A stretch of 64,000 nt of DNA from Streptomyces typhae (lineage in GTDB: Bacteria; Actinomycetota; Actinomycetes; Streptomycetales; Streptomycetaceae): NCBI RefSeq assembly GCF_009755605.1, contig NZ_WPNZ01000009.1, positions 124,001-188,000 of the forward strand. Reading direction: 5' to 3'. The notes beneath the pieces are model-generated. The model saw nothing but the letters and a program-made list of their open reading frames with translations. It did not search any database and was not told the origin of the DNA. Numbering within the stretch: position 1 is the first letter of the stretch; each line of letters begins with the position of its first letter. This document shows positions 33,409 to 41,541 of this stretch, piece after piece. Both the position numbers and the translations under genes were made by a program.

Positions 33409-35706
33409 TCATCCATGGCCGCGGACCTGCTTGTACTTCTTGATCAGGTCCTGTGGCAGTCTGCCCCGTTCGTTGACGGCGTGTCCTTGGGCCTTGGCCC
33501 ACGCACGGATAAGAGACGGTGTGACGCCTGCGTCTGAGTCCTGTTGCCGCGGGACGGACGGATTCTCAGGTGACTCAGGACTTGATCGCCCGGGAGGGGT
33601 GGGTGGTCCCTCTCCGCTAGGCCTCCCCGGCGGTCCGTCTAGGCCGGTCGATTCAATGACCGCAGCCAGCGCCCGCAGACGGGCGGCGGCCAAAGAAGGT
33701 GGCGCCGTGACGACATGGTTGCCGCCCTGCCGTTCCACTCCGGCGATGAGGGGGGTCCCCAGGAAGGTCAGAGCCTCCTCAATCTCGCTGCTGTCCAGAG
33801 GGGTCTCAAGTGCTCCCTTGGTCTCTCGCCAGATGTCGCTGATCCCCAGCACCCCGGTGGTGTAGCGGATGTCAACGGGATCATTCCCGCTCTTCCACAG
33901 GGTGTGCAGCACCAGGCTCAGGGCTTGCTGCCGTCGCTCCGCCGCCCGCCAGGTGAGTGCCAGCGACTCTGCATCTTCTCCTGCGGTCACCATGGCGGCG
34001 ATCTCGCGCGGTGAGAGTGGTGTGCGGCTGTGGCGCACGACGGCATCCGCAAGCTCTCGCGCGGTGATCAGAGCCACCTTTTCCCTCGCCGCTTCCTGGG
34101 TGACCCGGGCGTCGAACTGGGGTCCGACCAGGAGTGTGCTCTGCGCCATGTGGCGTTCGCGGTGTTCGCCAAGCCTCCAGAATTTGACGTCCTGATCAGT
34201 CACCAGTCCGGCGCCGTCCGTCTTGGCTTCCACTGTGACGCGCTGTCGATCAGTCGGCGACTGCCATAGCTCGATGACCACGTCTGTCTTCTTCGGCCCG
34301 CTGTGCATCTCGACGTCGACACCAAGTGCATCGAAGGCAGCCGCAACAGCACGTTCGAATCGCTGGTAGTCAGCGCTGTCGGTGGCCGCCTGCACGACTT
34401 CGGTGGCCACCGAGCCGAAGCTGCGCTGGCCGGCATCGGCCACGGCACGTGGCTCTGCGGCTGAGCTTCCCCGGGGAATGCCTTGGTCGGCGTTCTCCGG
34501 GAGGCCGGAGGTCACGCGATCGAGGAGCGGCAAAGTGTTGACCAGCGAGGCCCCCAACTCCGTTCGCCGGACCGTGAGCCCGATGCGTTCGGCCAGGCCG
34601 GTCTCCAGGAGGAGTGCGATGCGGCGTGTGACATCTTCCCGCGTGAGATGCACGTCGGGGTATCGCTCAGCGAGAACGCGGAGGAGTGTGGCCGTGTGTG
34701 CCTCGTCGGCCAAGGCGTCGAGGGACTCTCCCAGCAAGGCGACGTTGAGGTGCAGCAGACGAACGAAGTCCAGAGCCTCGTCGGACGCCAGACAGCTCTT
34801 GGCGAGTTCCGTCGCCGCGAAGGTGTCGGTGCCTACCTGAGTCAGGAGACCGAGAGAACGCAAGGTCCCGAGCGTTTGTTCGGCGGAAGATTCCAGAACG
34901 CCGAATTCTCCGGAACAGAAGGCTCTGAAGTCACTTCGCTTGATGGCAGGTACGGCGGCGTTCACGAGGCGGGCGAGAGCTTCTACCCGTGTGCCACCCG
35001 CGACATAGCCCAGTGAACGTTTGCGTGACCTCAGTGCGTCCTGATCGACCCCGGCTAGTTCGGCGGCCAACAGGGCTGGCGGCGCCGGAAGTTCGGGGAT
35101 CTGCCCGGAATGGTGGTGAGGAAGCTGATCGGGGTCTACCAGTTCCAGACGTTCGAGGAACCTCAGGCCGCGTTCCGCGGGGACGATCTTGCCGTTGGTC
35201 CAGTAGTCCACGAGCCCGGCTGCGCGCAGCCAGTACACGCGCCGACGGACTTGGTCCAGCGAGTCCCACTTGAGGCCGTATACCTCAGCTGCGACCTCAT
35301 TCAGCTCGTTGTGGGTGAGCCCTTCGCCCAATGCAGCAAGTGCTTCGCCGAAGAATCTGATGTGCGCATGGAAAAGAGCGACGAGATAGAGCTCGTCGCC
35401 GGAGTCCAGAAAGTAACTGGCCTCGTCCGTGAGGGATAGGCGTGTCGGGCGCCCCTCCCGTTTCACCAGCCCACAGGTGCCGAGTGCATGCACCGCCTTC
35501 CGCAAGGAGATCGAGGTGCCGGCATCGGGCCAGGTGAACGGGCGATCGATCGTTCCGTCCCTCGCGATCTCCGCCAGGACGGCGCGGAGATTGCTGATGA
35601 TCTCTGGTGGGCTGCCGGGGACATGCGGTGCGGCCCCGGCTCGTGTCAGCCATGGGAGCGGTGCTGGGAAGCCTCTTTGGGGATCTGACTGCTGCGATGA
35701 GTTCAC
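33409..35706 (-). CDS. PD-(D/E)XK nuclease fused to an Lsr2-type DNA-binding tail
   Basis: 765 residues from a GTG at 35706, 7 nt after GAGG. Residues ~30-200 are winged-helix-like (SISLRKAVHALGTCGLVKREG; VRRRVYWLRAAGLVDYWTNG), and ~200-420 repeat similar helical modules. Residues ~440-560 hold a PD-(D/E)XK core: Asp475 in KKTDVVIEL and Glu493-Ala-Lys495 in VTVEAKTDG, 18 residues apart, as in Mrr-like endonucleases. The last ~35 residues (IRAWAKAQGHAVNERGRLP then QDLIKKYKQ) match the C-terminal DNA-binding domain of Lsr2, the xenogeneic silencer, including the RGR minor-groove motif. The fusion suggests cutting of AT-rich foreign DNA. I know no characterised system of this type. Confidence 0.8.
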   Translation of the reverse strand: MNSSQQSDPQRGFPAPLPWLTRAGAAPHVPGSPPEIISNLRAVLAEIARDGTIDRPFTWPDAGTSISLRKAVHALGTCGLVKREGRPTRLSLTDEASYFLDSGDELYLVALFHAHIRFFGEALAALGEGLTHNELNEVAAEVYGLKWDSLDQVRRRVYWLRAAGLVDYWTNGKIVPAERGLRFLERLELVDPDQLPHHHSGQIPELPAPPALLAAELAGVDQDALRSRKRSLGYVAGGTRVEALARLVNAAVPAIKRSDFRAFCSGEFGVLESSAEQTLGTLRSLGLLTQVGTDTFAATELAKSCLASDEALDFVRLLHLNVALLGESLDALADEAHTATLLRVLAERYPDVHLTREDVTRRIALLLETGLAERIGLTVRRTELGASLVNTLPLLDRVTSGLPENADQGIPRGSSAAEPRAVADAGQRSFGSVATEVVQAATDSADYQRFERAVAAAFDALGVDVEMHSGPKKTDVVIELWQSPTDRQRVTVEAKTDGAGLVTDQDVKFWRLGEHRERHMAQSTLLVGPQFDARVTQEAAREKVALITARELADAVVRHSRTPLSPREIAAMVTAGEDAESLALTWRAAERRQQALSLVLHTLWKSGNDPVDIRYTTGVLGISDIWRETKGALETPLDSSEIEEALTFLGTPLIAGVERQGGNHVVTAPPSLAAARLRALAAVIESTGLDGPPGRPSGEGPPTPPGRSSPESPENPSVPRQQDSDAGVTPSLIRAWAKAQGHAVNERGRLPQDLIKKYKQVRGHG

Positions 35707-35846
35707 TGATCGTCCTCGTGATGGACAGGCTTTGATGCTCGATGAGCCTTCCTATCACTCCGGTATGTGACTAGCCGGGCACGATGGGTGAAATTTGACC
35801 CCGTGTTGCGCCGCCAGCCGGAGAGGCGGGTAGGGCGTTGGCGAGG

Positions 35847-35870
35847 AAGTCGGCTCCCGGATGGCGCCCA
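35847..35870. repeat. Candidate integrase arm-type repeat, inner right
   Basis: AAGTCGGCTCCCGGATGGCGCCCA, 19 of 24 or more bases shared with 32559-32582. It directly abuts the point where the PIN pseudogene loses its N-terminus, so it may mark a deletion joint. Confidence 0.4.
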
Positions 35871-36183
35871 GTGCTGGCGGAGATCGACACGCTGCGACTC
35901 GTGGAATCGGCCGTGAAGCTGCGGTCGGCGACATCCGGCACTGGATGCGCCGTGGCCGCATCGTGATGCCGCAGCTCACCGAGGACTATGTGGCAACCGC
36001 GCAGCCTGTGCGAGCGCGATAGGCGGGGCTCAATCTCGACCTGGCCGACGCTGTGAACGTGGCTATGGCCGCCCGGTACGACACCTTTGTCGTCCTCACT
36101 CTCGACCGGCGCGGCTGTCGTGCCGCGCGTCCGCTCGGGCGGCACAAGGCGTTCCGCATCATGCCCGATGACCTGCCTATCTG
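35863..36183 (+). pseudogene. Broken second PIN-domain toxin gene (VapC-like)
   Basis: The plus strand reads VLAEIDTLRLVES in one frame, then IVMPQLTEDYVATAQPV in another, a TAG, and LNLDLADAVNVAMAARYDTF, VVLTLDRRGCRAARPLGRHK and AFRIMPDDLPI before the TGA at 36183. This is the distal two thirds of a PIN toxin, close to the intact toxin's VRPLTGHGAFRLLPGDL end. It has at least one frameshift, an in-frame stop (TAG where family members have a Tyr codon in RYAG) and no N-terminus. No antitoxin remains visible. Confidence 0.75.
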
Positions 36184-36297
36184 AGGTGGGCCGGTTCACA
36201 GATGTGCCAGGCTGGCTCTGCCGGTTGATGTGGGTGCGGCCTGGTCTCGTGAGGGCTGGGGAGTCAGTTTGCTCCCAAAACGGCGCCCCTACGCACA

Positions 36298-36333
36298 TCA
36301 GGCCCGGCACTGATTTCTCAGTACCGGGCCTGA
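36298..36333 (-). terminator. tRNA-Pro terminator (island copy)
   Basis: TCAGGCCCGGCACTGA and TCAGTACCGGGCCTGA form a 16-bp stem with one mismatch and a TTTC loop, 17 bp beyond the 3' end of tRNA-Pro on the minus strand. It is related to the displaced terminator at 32361-32404. Confidence 0.7.
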
Positions 36334-36341
36334 CCTGGTGT

Positions 36342-36391
36342 TTCAGCTGTCGGGGTGGCGGGATTTGAACCCACGACCTCTTCGTCCCGAA
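36342..36391. repeat. Right attachment-site repeat (att)
   Basis: Fifty bases identical to 32409-32458, here within the complete tRNA-Pro gene. The 3' half of the present tRNA was therefore supplied by the element. Confidence 0.88.
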
Positions 36392-36423
36392 CGAAGCGCG
36401 CTGCCAAGCTGCGCCACACCCCG
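36350..36423 (-). tRNA. tRNA-Pro (anticodon CGG)
   Basis: 74 nt on the minus strand. Acceptor stem CGGGGTG/CACCCCG with discriminator A, D-arm GCGC..GCGC, anticodon stem CTTCG/CGAAG with loop TTCGGGA (anticodon CGG, reads CCG), T-arm with GGTTCAAATCC. No CCA is encoded. It is the integration site of the island to its left and remains complete. Confidence 0.95.
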
Positions 36424-36536
36424 ATGTCGTTGCTCCGGCGTCCCTGCTGCGCAGGTCGCGGCGACATCGATTACTTTAGCGGACCGGCGCGCTGAGACGA
36501 AATCCGGTTTCGCGGGGGTGGAGGCGCCAGCGGGGC

Positions 36537-37472
36537 TCAGGTGTGGGCGGGGCGCTCCGTGAGGGTCAGGAGGGTGGCCTCGGGGGGGCAGGCGAAGCGG
36601 ATCGGGGTGTAGCGGCTGGTGCCGCAGCCCGCGGAGACGTGGAGGTACGAGGTGTGGCCCCCGGCCTCGTGCGTCGACAGGCCCTTCACGCGACCGGTGT
36701 CGAGGTCGCAGTTGGTGACGAGGGCGCCGTAGAAGGGGATGCAGAGCTGGCCGCCGTGGGTGTGGCCCGCGAGGATCAGGGGGTAGCCGTCGGCGGCGAA
36801 GGCGTCCAGGCTGCGCAGGTACGGCGCGTGCACGATGCCCATGGAGAAGTCCGCCGCGGTGTCCGGGCCGCCCGCCACCTCCGCGTACCGGTCCCGCTTG
36901 ATGTGCGGGTCGTCCAGGCCGGTCAGCGCGATCTCGTAGCCGTCGATCTTCAGGGCGCCGCGGGTGTTGGTGAGGTTCGCCCAGCCCGCCGAGTCGAAAC
37001 CGTCCCGCAGGTCCTCCCACGGGTTGTGGACGGCGCCCACGACGGGCTTGTTGCCGTTCAGGCCGTGGCGGCCCTGCGCCTTCTCGAGGAGGTAGCGGGC
37101 GGGGTTGCGCAGCGTCGGGCCGTAGTAGTCGTTGGAGCCGAAGACGTACGCCCCGGGGAACTGCATCAGCGGGCCCAGCGCGTCCAGGACCTCGGGGACG
37201 CCCTCGGGGTCCGACAGGTTGTCGCCCGTGTTGATCACGAAGTCGGGGCGCAGGCCCGCGAGCGAACGCAGCCAGCGCTGCTTTCTGCGCTGGCCGGAGA
37301 CCATGTGGATGTCGGAGACCTGGAGCACGCGCAGGGGGCGCATCCCCACTGGCAGGACGGGGACCGTCACCCGCCTGAGCCGGAAGAGGCGGGTCTCGAT
37401 GCCCACCGAGTAGGCGATGCCGGCCGCGGCCGTCGCCGTGATTCCCAGAGGTACTGCGTATCGCGCGCGCAT
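36537..37472 (-). CDS. Membrane-anchored metallophosphoesterase
   Basis: 311 residues. One N-terminal membrane helix (AVPLGITATAAAGIAYSVG) is followed by a calcineurin-like phosphoesterase fold with all metal motifs: DIH in LQVSDIHMVSG, GD in INTGDNLSDPEG, GSND in VFGSNDYYG, and GHTHGGQLCIPF. Streptomycete members act on unknown phosphoesters near the membrane, and related YkuE-type enzymes hydrolyse lipid-linked substrates. It is divergent from the YqeY gene. Confidence 0.9.
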   Translation of the reverse strand: MRARYAVPLGITATAAAGIAYSVGIETRLFRLRRVTVPVLPVGMRPLRVLQVSDIHMVSGQRRKQRWLRSLAGLRPDFVINTGDNLSDPEGVPEVLDALGPLMQFPGAYVFGSNDYYGPTLRNPARYLLEKAQGRHGLNGNKPVVGAVHNPWEDLRDGFDSAGWANLTNTRGALKIDGYEIALTGLDDPHIKRDRYAEVAGGPDTAADFSMGIVHAPYLRSLDAFAADGYPLILAGHTHGGQLCIPFYGALVTNCDLDTGRVKGLSTHEAGGHTSYLHVSAGCGTSRYTPIRFACPPEATLLTLTERPAHT

Positions 37473-37625
37473 ACGACCATCGTGTCAGATGCCCCACACC
37501 CTGAGCCCCGGGGTGCCGTCGGCCTCCGAACAGGGAACCGGACAGGGAACCGGGCGGGGAGCCGAGTGTCGGCGCCCCGCGAAAACCGCGGGCACCCCGC
37601 CCCGCCCACCTGCCACAATTGCGGC

Positions 37626-38093
37626 ATGACCACGCTCAAGTCGAAGCTCAAGGAAGACCTCACCGCGGCGATCAGGGAGCGCGATGAGCTGCGCTCCTCG
37701 ACGCTCCGGCTGACGCTCACCGCCCTCTCCAAGGAGGAGGTCGCGGGCACCTCCGCTCGTGAGCTCTCCGACGACGAGGTGCAGAAGGTGATCGCCCGCG
37801 AGGCGAAGAAGCGCCGCGAGGCCGCGGAGGCCTTCGCGCAGGGCGGTCGCGCCGAGCAGGCCGAGCGCGAGAAGGCGGAGGGCGAGGTGCTCGCCGCGTA
37901 TCTGCCGCAGCAGCTCTCCGACGACGAGCTGGAGCAGATCGTCGCCGCCGCCGTCGCCGAGGCGAAGGGCGCCGGCGCGGAGGGCCCCCGTGCCATGGGC
38001 CAGGTCATGAAGATCGTGAACCCGAAGGTGGCGGGCCGGGCCGAGGGCGGCCGTGTGGCCGCCGCGGTGAAGAAGCTGCTCGCCGAGGGCTGA
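37626..38093 (+). CDS. GatB/YqeY-domain protein
   Basis: 155 residues from the ATG at 37626. MTTLKSKLKEDLTAAIRERDELRSSTLR and LAAYLPQQLSDDELEQIV are typical YqeY elements; the C-terminal VMKIVNPKVAGRAEGGRVAAAVKKLL is the tail that GatB uses to hold tRNA. Free-standing YqeY proteins have tRNA-related roles that are not settled. An ACAAT-type -10 (CACAAT at 37614-37619) lies 6 nt before the ATG, so the mRNA may be leaderless. Confidence 0.92.
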   Translation: MTTLKSKLKEDLTAAIRERDELRSSTLRLTLTALSKEEVAGTSARELSDDEVQKVIAREAKKRREAAEAFAQGGRAEQAEREKAEGEVLAAYLPQQLSDDELEQIVAAAVAEAKGAGAEGPRAMGQVMKIVNPKVAGRAEGGRVAAAVKKLLAEG

Positions 38094-38382
38094 GCAGCGC
38101 GTAGCGAGCAGCGCGTAGCGCGTGTTCGGTTCCCTGCCGCCTGCCGCCTGCCGCCTGCCGCCTGCCGCCTGCCGCCTGCCGCCTGCCGCCTGCCGCCTGC
38201 CGCATGTCCCCGTGCATGCGTGTACGCGTACGGGTGTACCTGCGTACGCGAATGGGGCGCCCCCCAAGCCATTAAGGCCAAGCCATTGAGGCAAAGGCCT
38301 TGAGGCCACGGCCATGAGGCCAAGGCCTTCAGGGAGGGGGCGCCCCCTTCACATATCCGGACCGGGTGCAGCCGCCGGCGCC
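38094..38382. repeat. Convergent intergenic region with heptanucleotide array
   Basis: Between the convergent YqeY and PBP genes. An imperfect 15-bp duplication (GCAGCGCGTAGCGA) at 38094-38120 is followed by ten perfect copies of CTGCCGC (38134-38203). From 38265 to 38330 come AAGGCC/GAGGCC-rich imperfect repeats able to fold as overlapping hairpins, a probable bidirectional terminator. No coding potential. Confidence 0.85.
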
Positions 38383-40650
38383 TCAGTCCCGCCAACCCCC
38401 GGAACCGCCGGAACCACCGTCACGGCCACCGTCCCCGCCGCCGATGACCCCGTCCGGCAGGTCCGGCCACGAGTCGTGGTCGTCGCCGGGCTTGCCGTCG
38501 TCGCCTCCGTCATCCCCGCCGTCGCCGTCGTCACCGCCATCGCTGCCGCCGTCGTCGTCATCGTCGTCACCGTGGTCCCGGTCACGGTCCTTGCCGCCGG
38601 GGATGTGGACGGTGTCGAACTCGGGGTCGGGCTTGCCCTCCAGGGCGCCGCTCATGGCGTCGCGCCAGATCGGTCCGGGGACCTCGCCGCCGAAGACCTT
38701 CTCGTAGGGGCGGCCGCCGATGCTGATGCCGACCATGCGGCGCTCGTGGGCCGGGTCGCCGACCCAGACCGCGCCGGACATGTTCGGGGTGTAGCCCGCG
38801 AACCAGGCGGCGTAGCGGAAGTCCGTCGTACCCGTCTTGCCCGCGCTGTCGCGGGAGCCGAGGCCGGCCTGCCTGCCGGTGCCGTCCTCGACCACGCCCT
38901 TGAGGAGGGTGTTGATCGTGTCGGCGGTCCGCTCCGACATGGCCTTGGTGCACGTCGACTTCGGCACCGGAAGGCCCTTGCCGCCGAGCGTGCGGATCGA
39001 CTCGATGGCGATCGGCGTGCAGTACGTGCCGCGTGAGGCGAACGTGGCGTACGCGCTCGCCATCGTCAGCGGCGACACCTCCTGGGTGCCGAGGGCGATC
39101 GACGGCGCCTGGTCCATCGGCTTGCCGTTGGCGCGCTGGACGCCCATCTTGGCGGCCATCTTCGTCACCGGGCAGATGCCGATGTCGCCGATCATCTCCA
39201 CGAAGTAGGTGTTGACCGACTTCGCGGTGGCCTCCCGCATGCGGTAGGGGCCGACCTCGGTCTCGTTCTCGTTGGTCAGCTTCTGGTTGCCGAAGTTCTT
39301 CCAGGTCTTGCCGTCGCAGGCGGCGACCCGGTCGGGGTAGGGCATCTCGTACGGGGAGTCGTACCGCTTGCCCGGCGACATCCCGCGCTCCAGGGCCGCC
39401 GCGGCCACGATCGGCTTGAACGTCGAACCCGGCTGGTAGCCCGCGCCGCCGCCCATCGCGTCGTCGACGGAGAGGTTGATCTCCGTCTCGTTCTTGTTGT
39501 AGCCGTACGGGCGGGACTGGCCCATGCCGAGGATCTTGCCGGTGCCCGGCTCGACGATGGTGGCGGCGGTGGCCACATCGTCGGTCTGGTAGACGTGATC
39601 CTTGATCGAGGCCTGCACGGAGGTCTGGGTCTGCGGGTCGAGCGTCGTCCTGATCCGCAGCCCGCCGCGGTTCCACAGCTTGGCGCGGGCTTCCTTGGTC
39701 TTGCCGAAGACCGGGTCGTTGAGGAAGACCTTCTCGACGTACTTGCAGAAGAACCCGGCGCCCTTCACGGCCGTGATGCAGCCGTTCTTCGGGCGGCTCA
39801 CCTTCAGGCCGAGCCCGGTCTTCTTGGCCTCGTCGGCCTCGCGCTGCGAGATGTCGTGCGTCTCGGCCATGCGCTGCAGCACGACGTTGCGGCGCTGCTT
39901 GGCCTCGGACTCGTCGTTCACCGGGTCGTACCGGCTCGGGGACTGCACGATGCCGGCGAGGAGGGCGGCCTCCTGGAGCTTGAGGTCGTCGGCGTGCTTG
40001 GAGAAGTACCGCTGGGAGGCCGCCTCGACGCCGTACGCCTGCTGACCGAAGTACGTGATGTTCAGGTAGTTCTTCAGGATGCGCTTCTTGCCGAGCTCCT
40101 CCTCGACCTGGATCGCGTACTTCAGCTCGCGGATCTTGCGGCCGAGGGTCTGCTGCGTGGCCTGCGCGACCTTGTCCGGGTCGTCGCCCGCCTCCTCCAC
40201 GAAGACGTTCTTCACGTACTGCTGCGTGAGCGTCGAGGCGCCCTGCGAGACGCCGCCGCTCTGCGCGTTCTGGTTGACCGCGCGCAGGATGCCCTTGAGG
40301 TCCACCGCGCCGTGCTCGTAGAAGCGCGAGTCCTCGATCGCGACGATCGCCTTCTGCATGTACGGGGAGATGCGGTCCAGCGGGACCACCGTGCGGTCGC
40401 GCGAGTACACCGTCGCCAGAGCGCCGCCCGCCGAGTCCATGATCGTGGTGCGCTGGCTCAGCGGCGGCTGCTTCAGATTGGCCGGAATCTCGTCGAAGCT
40501 GTCGACCGAACCCTTGGCCGCGAGCCCGATGACGCCCGCCGCGGGCAGCGCGATGCCGGCCAGTACCGCACCCGCGAGCACGCTCACGCCCAGGAACTTG
40601 GCGGCCTGCTGCGCCGGTGAGAGGCCGCCGCCCGATCGCTTGTTTGCCAT
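38383..40650 (-). CDS. Class A penicillin-binding protein (bifunctional PBP1-type)
   Basis: 755 residues, one N-terminal membrane helix (LAGAVLAGIALPAAGVIGLA). Glycosyltransferase-51 domain with Glu106 in AIEDSRFYEHG and the QGASTLTQQYVKN motif; transpeptidase domain with Ser409-x-x-Lys412 (GSTFKPI), Ser478-Val-Asn480 (KSVNTYF) and Lys605-Thr-Gly607 (AGKTGTTD). It polymerises and crosslinks peptidoglycan. The C-terminal ~70 residues are an Asp/Gly-rich acidic run (DDDDDDGGSDGGDDGDGG), possibly disordered and external. It is divergent from wblA, as in other streptomycetes. Confidence 0.95.
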   Translation of the reverse strand: MANKRSGGGLSPAQQAAKFLGVSVLAGAVLAGIALPAAGVIGLAAKGSVDSFDEIPANLKQPPLSQRTTIMDSAGGALATVYSRDRTVVPLDRISPYMQKAIVAIEDSRFYEHGAVDLKGILRAVNQNAQSGGVSQGASTLTQQYVKNVFVEEAGDDPDKVAQATQQTLGRKIRELKYAIQVEEELGKKRILKNYLNITYFGQQAYGVEAASQRYFSKHADDLKLQEAALLAGIVQSPSRYDPVNDESEAKQRRNVVLQRMAETHDISQREADEAKKTGLGLKVSRPKNGCITAVKGAGFFCKYVEKVFLNDPVFGKTKEARAKLWNRGGLRIRTTLDPQTQTSVQASIKDHVYQTDDVATAATIVEPGTGKILGMGQSRPYGYNKNETEINLSVDDAMGGGAGYQPGSTFKPIVAAAALERGMSPGKRYDSPYEMPYPDRVAACDGKTWKNFGNQKLTNENETEVGPYRMREATAKSVNTYFVEMIGDIGICPVTKMAAKMGVQRANGKPMDQAPSIALGTQEVSPLTMASAYATFASRGTYCTPIAIESIRTLGGKGLPVPKSTCTKAMSERTADTINTLLKGVVEDGTGRQAGLGSRDSAGKTGTTDFRYAAWFAGYTPNMSGAVWVGDPAHERRMVGISIGGRPYEKVFGGEVPGPIWRDAMSGALEGKPDPEFDTVHIPGGKDRDRDHGDDDDDDGGSDGGDDGDGGDDGGDDGKPGDDHDSWPDLPDGVIGGGDGGRDGGSGGSGGWRD

Positions 40651-41054
40651 GGGTGCAGCCTACGTTCTGATTCGCCGGACACGCGTGTATGCCTTGGCCT
40701 AAGCTGCACTCAACTGTCACAGCAGTGCGGCCCCGCAACAAGCCCCGAGCCACCCCCGAATTCGGCCGGTTTCCAGCGGATCTTCGGAATTCTTGTCCGA
40801 ATCCGTCCCGTGCGACTCCTCGCGCCCGCTGTGACCCAACTGAAACGCCCACATTTGCCGGGTTGGTCACGCATGTCGCCCGCTCACTCCGTCGGGTGAT
40901 CTGCCGCTTACGCATAGTCCGTTCGGGCCATTCAAGATTGGGCCCGAAGGGGGTGTTGCGCTGTGCCCACCTTCCGTAACGTCCTCAACTGGCGGCGGTG
41001 AATATGCCGCTGCCGCCGTGGGGGAGCCTCGATTCGGGAGAGGACGGCGCCGGT
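40651..41054. other. Divergent PBP-wblA regulatory region
   Basis: 404 bp between two divergent genes. It contains AT-richer patches near 40680-40710 and 40915-40935, and TTGCGCTGTGCCCACCTTCC followed by GTAAC near 40956-40980 as a loose promoter candidate for wblA. An in-frame ATG at 40998 would lengthen WblA by 19 residues. No small gene seen. Confidence 0.5.
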
Positions 41055-41399
41055 ATGGGCTGGGTAACCGACTGGAGTGCGCAGGCCGCCTGCCGCACTA
41101 CCGATCCGGACGAACTGTTCGTACAAGGAGCAGCGCAGAACAGGGCCAAGGCAGTGTGCACCGGTTGCCCGGTGCGGACGGAGTGCCTGGCCGACGCGCT
41201 GGACAATCGCGTCGAGTTCGGCGTGTGGGGTGGCATGACAGAGCGGGAGCGGCGTGCGTTGCTGCGCAGGCGCCCCACCGTCACCTCGTGGCGCAGGCTG
41301 CTCGAGACAGCACGTTCCGAGTACGAGCGTGGGGCGGGCCTGCTGCCCGTCGACCTGGACGACGAGGAGACCTACGAGAGCTATGCCGCCGTGGGCTGA
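41055..41399 (+). CDS. wblA: WhiB-family regulator WblA
   Basis: 114 residues from the ATG at 41055 (MGWVTDWSAQAACRTTDP), which agrees with the S. coelicolor WblA start I remember. The four [4Fe-4S] cysteines are Cys13, Cys35, Cys38 and Cys44, followed by GVWGGMTERERRALLRRR, the sigma-binding GxW turn and the basic DNA-contact region. WblA influences sporulation and represses many antibiotic clusters. The neighbours, PBP upstream and ArsA ATPases downstream, are conserved in the genus and support the name. Confidence 0.93.
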   Translation: MGWVTDWSAQAACRTTDPDELFVQGAAQNRAKAVCTGCPVRTECLADALDNRVEFGVWGGMTERERRALLRRRPTVTSWRRLLETARSEYERGAGLLPVDLDDEETYESYAAVG

Positions 41400-41541
41400 G
41401 CCCACGTCAACACAACGCCGCCGAGTACCGGTGCGCGTGCCGGTACGAGGGTCAGTGGGCGTCCGGTACGGATATCAGTGGGTGTTCAGGGCTGCCCCGG
41501 CGTGAGGGGCGCGTGGGCAGCCAGGGGACGGCAGGGGACGG

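Larger units (their letters stand above)
32409..36391. mobile_element. tRNA-Pro genomic island (nuclease/TA island), integrase-less
   Basis: The element is delimited by perfect 50-bp direct repeats (32409-32458 and 36342-36391) that include the 3' half of tRNA-Pro, as expected for tyrosine-integrase insertion in a tRNA gene. The intact gene is at the right end. The interior has a less G/C-skewed third-codon composition than the surrounding core. It holds a Phd/PIN pair, a nuclease gene and a broken PIN gene; no integrase, excisionase, replication or transfer gene is seen. It is either a remnant or a satellite that would rely on another element. Actinomycete elements such as pSAM2 are known to use a tRNA-Pro gene. 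Confidence 0.85.

Noticed and set aside
38134..38203. CRISPR-like array
   Set aside because: A 7-bp unit without spacers; it is a simple tandem repeat. The same holds for 12102-12255 and 42985-43105.
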